Source: Owenia fusiformis (taxonomy: Eukaryota; Annelida; Polychaeta; Sabellida; Oweniidae). Taken from it: DNA of 49,824 nt. Shown in pieces: positions 41,871 to 49,824 of the stretch (position 1 is the stretch's first letter; each line of letters starts with the position of its first letter). The stretch spans positions 32,098,024 to 32,147,847 of the forward strand of contig CAIIXF020000006.1 of assembly GCA_903813345.2 (NCBI GenBank). The letters run 5' to 3'. The notes beneath the pieces were generated by a model. It worked only from the letters and a program-made list of their open reading frames with translations, made no database searches and was not told the origin of the DNA. A program made the position numbers and the translations under genes.

Positions 41871-42416
41871 TTATCCCGTGCCAGGACTATAGTCCTGCGA
41901 AAGTCTTATTCTTTTGCCCTTACGATTACAACATGGGAGAATTTTCTACGCTTCTTACACTTAAGATACCTATTTCAATAGATTCCTTGGTATTTTAGCA
42001 TTCTTTTCGTGTAGTTGAATCCACAATTGTCTGGGTTAATCGGCAGAACAAAGAAATTTTCGTTTTTGATCGCAATATTTGCGTGTAATATTTAACTTAT
42101 TTTAACCATCAAATTCCTCCATTTATTGGTACATCCGGGCTACTTCCGGGTCAGTCAAACGGGGAATCCCCTTTTAAATCCAACCGCCATCTTGGAAAGT
42201 GATGGAATATCTCTCGATAAAAAAGAAAAATGTTCCCATTCTGCCGATATACCCAAACAATTGTGGATTCAACTAGACATAAAGAATGCTAAAACACCCA
42301 GGAATCTATTGAAGTAGGTATCTTAAGTGTAAGGGGCATAGATAATTCTCCCAAGTTGTAATCGTACAGGCAAAAGAATGCGCTCGTTACAGGACTATAG
42401 TCCTGGTACGGGATAA
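41871..42416. mobile_element. 546-bp fold-back element P1 with 8-bp target duplication
   Basis: The ends TTATCCCGTGCCAGGACTAT and, read from the right, TTATCCCGTACCAGGACTAT open long inverted arms (~180-200 bp). A perfect 16-nt palindrome CAGGACTATAGTCCTG lies just inside each end. The 8-bp duplication ATGCAGAC precedes it (41863-41870); the second copy is now split, ATG at 42417-42419 and CAGAC at 42974-42978, because P2 inserted there. Non-coding. Confidence 0.88.
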
Positions 42417-42419
42417 ATG

Positions 42420-42965
42420 TTATCGCATCCTACGACCCCTTTAGATTGTGGTCGTAGGCCCGATTCATTAGTAAGCCTGTGTTTCTACAATGTCGGAGAA
42501 TGAACTATGCATTGCACACATAAATGACCTACCTCGATACATTCCTGAGTATTTTAGAATTCTTTTCATATAGTTGAATCGCAAATTGTATGGGTTTATC
42601 GGCAGAACGAAGATATTTTCGTTTTTGATAGCAATAATTGCGTGTAGGTTCAACCGTCAAATTCCTCCATTCAGTTCTCGGCATGCAACAGTCATAAGGG
42701 AAATCCCTGGGGAATTCCCCTTCCGACATTTTGAAAATTGCTGAGATATTTCCGATGTAAAAACTAAAATCTCTTCGTTCTGACGATAAACCCATACAAT
42801 TGACGATCTAACAACATAAAAAGAATTTTAAAATACTCTGGAATGTATCGAGGTAGGTCATTTAATAGCGCAATGCGTAGTTCATTCTCCGACATTGTAG
42901 AAAGACAGGCTTACGAATGAAACGGGCCTACGACCACAATCTAAAGGGGTCGCAGGATGCGATAA
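42420..42965. mobile_element. 546-bp fold-back element P2 inserted in the right border of P1
   Basis: The ends are TTATCGCATCCT...GCGATAA with long inverted arms; CCTACGACC...GGTCGTAGG forms a hairpin just inside each end. GATAAATG flanks both sides (42412-42419 and 42966-42973), an 8-bp target duplication. Its interior (GGCAGAAC.AAGATATTTTCGTTTTTGAT.GCAAT) is homologous to P1 although the terminal ~60 bp differ. Same length as P1. 8-bp duplications are typical of hAT and P superfamilies; the class is undecided. Confidence 0.88.
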
Positions 42966-42978
42966 GATAAATGCAGAC

Positions 42979-44582
42979 ATGTCGCCACTCTCAGAGAATC
43001 TTTTCCATAATTTCAACATTACGCGGTTTTACAAGCGAAAAGGATAAGGGCAGGTTGTATATAGGACTGGACAAGATGAAAATAAATATTCTAAATAGAT
43101 GACAACCCTTTCGAAATAAGATGAACTGAACCTATCACGTCACCGATTTCTAAGAAGAAATTACGTCAGAAAAACAAAAGCTCCGTAGACTAGAGAATTT
43201 TCGCTTGAAATGCTGAAAAGCAAGCCCGGGAATATACGGTAATTAATAGTTCCGTGTACAACATTACCGAGTTCGATGGTGCATAATTTAGACTGTGGAT
43301 CATTTTGTAAGTACGACAATGTGAATTCATGCGACTATTAGGCCTACTTTTTGGAAGTTTTTTTGCAAAAAAGTCAGTGACTTTTTAGATCTTATGTCGA
43401 AAATTAGACCCAAGTCCCAAACCAATATGAATCAATCAGCTTTTTCATGATAAAAAAAACAGTTAGACCTACCTGCATATTCACCACACCATTTGAAAGT
43501 TTTTGAGCTCTTTTAAGCAGACTACACTAAGTTTATACAAATCTTGCTTGTTGCGAATCCTGCTGATGTTATTCAATTTGTGATATCCTGCAGCTTAGGT
43601 CGAAAAGATAAAACTTTGTCGAGCTTCAATTTTAGACCAAAGTCTTATAACATGTCTCCTACATAGTATTTGTCAAAGGACCATGGTAGATCTAATTTTG
43701 ATTGATGTAGAATCTTCCAAGAGTGAAGGCTTGTAGGCAGATTCATGTACCTCGACGATGTTTGCACTGAACAAGTTGCGTGCAGATTACACGGCCATAG
43801 TAGCTATGAAGCTGCAGCATATCCCAATAAAGGATCTTTTCACCTGGAGCAAAACATATTGGTAAAGTACTTTAGCATAATAAGCTAGATCTAATATCCA
43901 TTAGATTATTTTAGCTGTAGAACACTGTTAGGATAATTGATTAAGGGACTTAATAAACAAGTTTATTTTGACTCCCCTACCTAAATTTAGCTAGCTAACC
44001 CTAATTTAGATATACCAAATATATATACCAAAATATACCAAACCAGTAAATGTATGGGTTTCGTCTGTCATGCTAACCTGGATTGATGCCGTGTTTCCCA
44101 CTGTTGAGTAAGTTCTTTAATGCAATAATGCATAGCTAAGCTTAGATCCGATTAATAACATCATAATCGATAAAGTTTCATTAGTCCCAGGGGCGGATCT
44201 GGGAACCAATAATAAAGGGGGGGGGCCCAAATTTCGAGAGCGAAGGCATGCAAGGCGAATCCTGGAAACCGGGAAAGCAGGGTTCACTGTTTGTTTCCGT
44301 TGACAAATGTGCGGGGTGAATATTTTCGAAACAAATGCGTGATTTATACACATATTTTGTACCAAATGCGTGACATAAACGGAAATCGCGTGCAAAGACC
44401 GAAGGGAAGCGTTCGCTTTTTTTTGCCGTTCCGTATTTTACCGTGTCGGCATTTCACTAAAAAATGATTTTTAAAATTTCAACAAAATAGCGTGATTTGC
44501 GTGATATTTGATCATAAAAAATAAGTGATTTGCGTGATATTTGATCATACACGCTAAATTGATGCGTGATTTCTATTTTTCC
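42979..44582. other. No gene recognised
   Basis: AT-rich. A G9 tract with GCCCAAATTTCGAGAGCGAA near 44218 and a duplicated GTGATTTGCGTGATATTTGA (about 44493 and 44526) are the only structures noted. Confidence 0.4.
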
Positions 44583-44587
44583 AGCAA

Positions 44588-47398
44588 CACGCGGTAGGAT
44601 CTCTTCGGGACGTATCGAAACCACTCCGTCCCGAAAAACCGTTAATTTGAATTTAAAACCTACCCCAGTGTTTGAAAATCAAGGATTGTGAGTCTCACAC
44701 TTCACCATTTTTCTTCAAACTTGTTCCGTACAAAGCTTCACAGAAATACCTTTCAGTCGATACATCGTTTTCGTGTACAAAGTACCTCGTTTTAGCGGCG
44801 TTTTGGTCCCCAGCTGCGAGATAAAGCAAATTTTCATAACTTTCAACTGTAAGTCAAGTTATCTCGCCAGTCTTTTACCCATTCTCGCTCATAATTTAAG
44901 AATGGACTCCCATTACAACCTTCCATCGCTACGTTTTGATTTTTGGGCATCAAACGCAGCAGTTTCTAAATCATCCACACATCTCTTAAAATTTGACTAA
45001 TACGCCCCGTCACCTTCCACTACGCCCCGCCGAGTCTATGACTACAAACGTGGAGTTGTATTCTAAAACATTTTGTTCATCGATGTGTAATTTTACGTAG
45101 GTTTGCCTTGGTCGATTCTTAACACCAGTCTTAAGTTTAGCATACATACAGAGTATAACTATAACTGATTGCATGAAATTGATAATTTAAATGTTTGTGA
45201 AGATGTTGCTTTTTAACTTTAATTATATGTAATTGTCCTGTATTTGATTTTGTGAGGAAACCAAGTGTCTGGTTTGAAACACAATAAAATCTGGAATCCT
45301 GTTTTATAAATAATTTATAAATTATCGGCCGAGGGCAGATTAGAGCGGATGAATCAATGATGTACAAAAAGTAACATGTAAAAGAAAAAACGCTATACTA
45401 TTGTGATGACTATTGCTCTCGACAGAAAGCTTCAATTTTCATTGCATCATATTTATTTATTTACCTGTATTTAAACAAAGTGGTTTTAAACATATGCAGT
45501 TACTACTTAAATGATAATAACACTATTTGCTTAATTCTATGAAGAATGTTTTTATAGTTTTTAATATTCTATCGTCCAGCGTATTCTCTCCGAATTATTG
45601 ATCTGGCTATGAATTTTATGCACTAAACATAAACATGTAATACGTATCAGAATGATACTATACAATATTATATCACAAAGAACATTTTGTCATGACTATA
45701 CATATTTTCTTAGTTCATCATCATGCCACAGTGTAAATGTACTGTATGACATCCAAGGAAAAGTACTAACAAAGTCGGTGTGAAAGAAATTATGGTCCCC
45801 TTGGGATTATGGTCCCCTTTCCTAACGGCCCTTTCTGGCCCCGATTGTGTATAAATAATAAGGAAAATAATTGTAATCAGGTCACCATATAAATCAATAG
45901 AGACTAGGACCATAATTTGATAGGACCACCTACGCTTTTACACCGGTGTTTGTCGCATGCCATACGACAGAATATCCATCAATCTGAGTACTAGCAAAAA
46001 GTACAAGTTAGGTACAGTAGACAGCTGAATTTGCTATCTTTATTTAACAAAAAGTTGATACGTTTCTTCAGGTTCAACAAAGTTATAGGTTAGGGTTGTC
46101 CAAATCTGCAAAATTTTCCAAAAATCTGTCATCTGATAGATTCTAGTTACAAATTGACTCTTGGTACAAATATTTCCACTCTAGACCCCTGGGAAATTTT
46201 GCCACGCGTCTCACTTGAACTTTTGGTAATTTTGACAAATATGCCGTTTTCATAAATGGTTTATAACTCAAAATTAAACTGTTGTATTTCAGGAATATGT
46301 ATTTTTTCTTCATCATGTATGATTTTCAATAACCCTACAGGCACCACTTTTTTTAGCTAAATCCATCGGGAAACTTTGCCACGCTTAATTTCAAAATAAC
46401 GGAGATGTTATCAAAATTGAGCAATATTGGCACAAAAACGTTTCTAGATTCATATAAAGAATGCATCATCATACAACACTAATTGGTATATAAACAACAT
46501 CTACTGACTTGGTCTGATAATGTAATATAAAGATTTTAACTGTTGTGTGTCAACCTTTCTTCTGTATGATTCCATTGGATTACATTATGAAACGTGTACC
46601 ATATAAAATGATACATGTTTCTAACGTTATGCTGAAAATAATATAATTGACATCACCCATCCTTTCGCATTTTCACATTTTTTCAAGGATAGGGCACTTT
46701 AAACGTTTCTTAAAAATATTTTCAATTGTTCAGTAATTAAAATCTTTATATTGCAATATCGGGAAATCTAAATATTAGGGAGATTTTGGACCACCCTATT
46801 ATAGGTATATTGAAAATGGACAAGAATGGGTAAATCAAACACAATCCGATTGGTATTTAGAATCGACAATGGCAACCTACAAACGGACACATCGATGGAC
46901 AAATTGTTTTAGAATGCAACTCTACGTGTATAGTGATAGACTCGGCGGGGCGTAGTGGAAGATGACGGGGCGTATTGGTCAAATTTGAAGAGATGTGTGG
47001 ATGATTTAGAAACTGCTGCGTTTGATGCCCAAAAATCAAGACGTAGCGATGGAAGGTTGTAATGGGAGTCCATTCTGAAATCATGGGCGAGAATGGGTAA
47101 AAGACTGGCGAGATAACTTGACTTACAGTTGAAAGTTATGAAAATTTGCTTTATCTCACAGCTGGGGACTTAAACGCCGCTAAAACGAAGTACTTTGTAC
47201 ACGAAAACAATGTATCGACTGAAAGGTATTTCTGTGAAGCTTTGTACGGAACAAGTTTGAAGAAAAATGGTGAAGTGTGAGACTCACAATCCTTGATTTT
47301 CAAACACTGGGGTAGGTTTTAAATTCAAATTAACGGTTTTTTCGGGACGGAGTGGTTTCGATACGTCCCGAAGAGATCCTACCGCGTGAGCAAATGCG
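44588..47398. mobile_element. 2.8-kb element with ~540-bp terminal inverted repeats and 5-bp target duplication
   Basis: Left CACGCGGTAGGATCTCTTCG and the right end's complement are identical for at least 48 bp and stay ~95% alike to about 45123 / 46855. AGCAA flanks both sides (44583-44587, 47399-47403). Inside each arm TTCGGGACG...CGTCCCGAA forms a subterminal hairpin. The 1.7-kb centre has no open frame with a recognisable transposase, so it is non-autonomous. CAC ends and a 5-bp duplication are compatible with the Transib/RAG-like group, but the rest of the terminal motif does not match well, so this is only a hint. Confidence 0.85.
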
Positions 47399-47403
47399 TG
47401 ACA

Positions 47404-48054
47404 ATCACGCCTAATTAGTGTTGGCGCGATGTGCCATAATCGTACATTGATGCATCGGCAATTTTCAGTAGTAAACATCGATGCACATCGCGATGTACAT
47501 CGAGAAAAAGTTCGAGAAAAGTGCACTGAAATACCGAACGCTAATGCACTAAAATATCAAACAGAACAAATTAATAAGAGTACGCTGGTACATCCGGGAA
47601 CATAGTAACGGTGAAATGAAAGTAAAGTAATTTTTTTAGATTAATGGTTCATTTTGACTAGCTAAAACAGTTTTAAAGCGAAAGAATATCAGAAAACATT
47701 TGAAAATGAAATAAGACATGAAAAAAGGTAAGCAATTTGCATCAAAATAAGATAAGAAAGGGCGATTTTTAGCAAATTAAAATTTTTTAAAAACAACGCC
47801 TAATGCGTGAGGGTTGACAGGGCAGCGACAGTGAACAGGAGGTTTACAGTCAAACCCGGGTGCGCAAGTCCCTTATTTATATGTTTGTTTCGTGGACCAG
47901 GGTTTAAGGCCATTCCAAACGAAATAAGTATTTAATGTAATGAGGCCACGAAATATAAAAGTTCGTTTTATTAGAATTTTATATGTGTTACCTTTATATC
48001 TACCAAAACGTTAAACATATTGGAAATAGTTACGTATTATGACTGGTCTAAAAT
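47404..48054. other. No gene recognised
   Basis: Contains CATCGATG/CACATCGCGATG palindromic words near 47478-47500 and AT-rich sequence without recognisable elements. Confidence 0.35.
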
Positions 48055-48140
48055 TAACCAAACCCACCCAGTTATCTACTCTCGATATCTAAGATCTACG
48101 AGGTCGGGAGTAGATAACTGGGCCAGACGGGTTTGGTTAG
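48055..48140. repeat. Short hairpin palindrome
   Basis: TAACCAAACCCACCCAGTTA with TCTACTCT at the left pairs with GAGTAGATAACTGGG and GGGTTTGGTTA at the right; arms ~28 nt with a 5-nt insertion, loop ~25 nt. Confidence 0.75.
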
Positions 48141-48540
48141 TCTAAAATGTGCAAAGCTAGAAGACCCCTTATACACGTTCGTTCTCTATTTTGACTAAGA
48201 TAATATATCAGTACAACGGCTACTAAAACAAGAAAAATTGGCCAGTAGAGATGAGGAACTTGAAATAAATTTATTTTTATTCATATATATGAATAATATT
48301 TGATTTAAATACAATTCCACGCTATTACCATCCCCCAGTGTTGCACTATTTCTATTGTGTCTGTCTGGGATAAAATCTTACATATTACAATTGATAACGA
48401 GGAACCCTTCTAATTAAATCCAGGTTTGAAAACTCCCGAAAATTCACATTTTTGCAAAAGCGGATTTGGATGACGGCAAACCAGGGTTTTGAGGGCGCGA
48501 CTTATGGCAACGAGTACTTCTGCAAATTTCAGCCGTCAGA
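48141..48540. other. No gene recognised
   Basis: AT-rich, no repeats or motifs identified. Confidence 0.35.
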
Positions 48541-48574
48541 GAAAAAAACTTAAAAAGTTCAAAAATATTTTGGG

Positions 48575-48782
48575 GCCCTAAAACCCAAAAGTGGGCCCAA
48601 ATTTTGAAATTTTGAGGCCCATTTACTTCAAAATTTGGCCTGAAATTAAAAAAAAGGCCTCAATAGGCTTAGTAATGACCAAAAAGGCCTAGTTTTTGGG
48701 GCCTCTAAGGCCTTTTTTGGCCCCAAATTTTTAGGCCCACTTTTTTTTCTGGGCCCACCCAAGGGGGGGGGGGGGGCGGGCC
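48575..48782. repeat. Low-complexity GGCC/AAATTT palindromic tract with G-run
   Basis: Words GGGCCC, AGGCCT, GGCCTC and AAATTTT alternate, with AAAAAGGCCT facing AGGCCTTTTTTGG. It ends in a run of 14 G interrupted by CGGG (~48764-48780). Prone to secondary structure and to assembly error. Confidence 0.6.
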
Positions 48783-49824
48783 ACCAGATCTACCAGTGGG
48801 TCTTGTCATCGCACGGGTACTCTGGAAATCGACTGACACTGACAGTTTCAAAAATGATAACTTACTTTGAGGGAATGAAACACAAAATCAGCCTTTCTTC
48901 TAAAATTTAAATCATGTTTGACATTTCTCAATCTTCGAACGCTAACACTTGAAGACCCCTTAGACTCGCATGTGTGGTGGTCCTAATTATCGCACAGTCG
49001 TCCTAATTATTGCACAGTTGTCACACTACCCTACCACGTGACCACGTTTAAAAGGGATACAGGGTACAGCTAAGTTGAAAATGGAGGACGTGGGTTTATT
49101 CCATATTTCTGAACGTAAAATACATTTTACATTTATTTCTAGTGTTCTACCAGACATAGAATTGATTCCTCAAGCAGTTTGTAGAATATTGTTGGCAAAA
49201 AACCACTATAGGCAAAGATAGATAATAGTGGGCACAGTGAAGCAAAGCTCTAATGCACACGATACATTTCAGTAAATCTATCAACGTACAGGGAGCATGT
49301 AAGTTTCCTTTCGAAAATGTTACATTGATATGTAACAAAAAAAACAGTTAACTGTTATTTAAACTGCGTGTCATCGTATTATATGTGGATACGTTTTCTA
49401 GTATGTTATTCAACTGTATTTTTGTGAATTAATTGTTTTTCTAAAATCTTAAGATGCATAAAAAGTCATCCCAGAAATGTATCTTTACATTGCCGGTAGT
49501 TTAAGATTAGCGTAAATAGCCCATTTACCTAGGCTATACCTATAATGTAGTTTGTTATTAAGCGGTATTTTCTCTAAGTTACAGGGTTTACGATACGTAA
49601 TTACCTATAAATGGCCGAAGATAGGTAATTCGAAACATATCCAACAAATTATCTCATTTCTAGATCAAATATCATCCATTAAACTTTAAAATAGTAACAA
49701 CAAACATTTCTCATTCGATCTGCATAGAAATGAAGTGGTCGAACACATCCATTTATGCGATAAACGATGCCATGTGATGATGCATGAAATTGTTGAATTT
49801 ACACATTCTTCATCAGTTTTGCTT
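48783..49824. other. No confirmed gene; possible short 5' exon
   Basis: A two-copy 20-bp tandem repeat (GTCCTAATTAT.GCACAGT) lies at 48980-49020. A CACGTG E-box at ~49036 precedes a 46-codon plus-strand open frame at 49081-49221 (MEDVGLFHISERK...) in good initiation context (GAAAATGGAGG). Its protein is not recognised; it could be a first exon or chance. A 10-bp inverted repeat AATTACCTAT/ATAGGTAATT lies near 49600-49630. Confidence 0.25.

Overview
The window looks like a repeat-rich, AT-rich animal genome, most likely a marine lophotrochozoan and plausibly a bivalve mollusc. The evidence is spliced coding exons with GT/AG borders, several non-LTR and LTR retrotransposons, mariner-like remnants, and above all many elements built from ~145-162 bp tandem units ending in an ACGG/CAGA microsatellite and a short hairpin. 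From memory that architecture resembles the 'pearl'/BIV160 and Helitron-like non-autonomous elements of bivalves. The species call is inference.

One host gene is reconstructed in full. It lies on the minus strand between 31242 and 7616 and has five coding exons: 31242-31065, 24850-24694, 16368-16165, 10935-10774 and 8651-7616. All junctions keep frame and sum to 1,737 nt (578 aa plus stop). Domain order is an N-terminal DUF2431/Rossmann-type domain, a degenerate PheRS-like segment and a C-terminal ferredoxin-fold anticodon-binding domain, which identifies it as FDXACB1. Its introns (6.2, 8.3, 5.2 and 2.1 kb) are filled with transposons. A second host candidate is a BED-zinc-finger-like first exon at 41106-40885 (minus).

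Layout. 1-7.5 kb: a mariner-like remnant, minisatellite arrays, three hairpin-ended elements (families A, B, C) and a mariner transposase relic. 7.6-31.2 kb: the FDXACB1 locus. Intron 4 holds a second family A element. Intron 3 holds an 818-bp TA-flanked MITE and another 162-bp array. Intron 2 holds a two-ORF non-LTR retrotransposon split by a 1-kb hairpin-ended element, plus an older LINE fragment split by a 490-bp TTAA-flanked MITE carrying a tRNA-like sequence. Intron 1 holds a MITE, a palindrome, a family B element and a nuclease-like gene broken into two opposite-strand halves. 31.2-36.3 kb: no host gene seen; large inverted repeats, G-rich tracts and a LINE tail. 36.3-40.6 kb: a complete young gag-only LTR retrotransposon with LTRs that look identical. 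40.9-49.8 kb: the BED exon, two 546-bp fold-back elements nested one in the other's end (each with an 8-bp target duplication), a 2.8-kb element with ~540-bp terminal inverted repeats, and unassigned sequence.

Most of the biology here is transposon biology. Several insertions interrupt reading frames, so their exact borders can be proved by restoring the frame. I found no operon, CRISPR array or prokaryotic gene.
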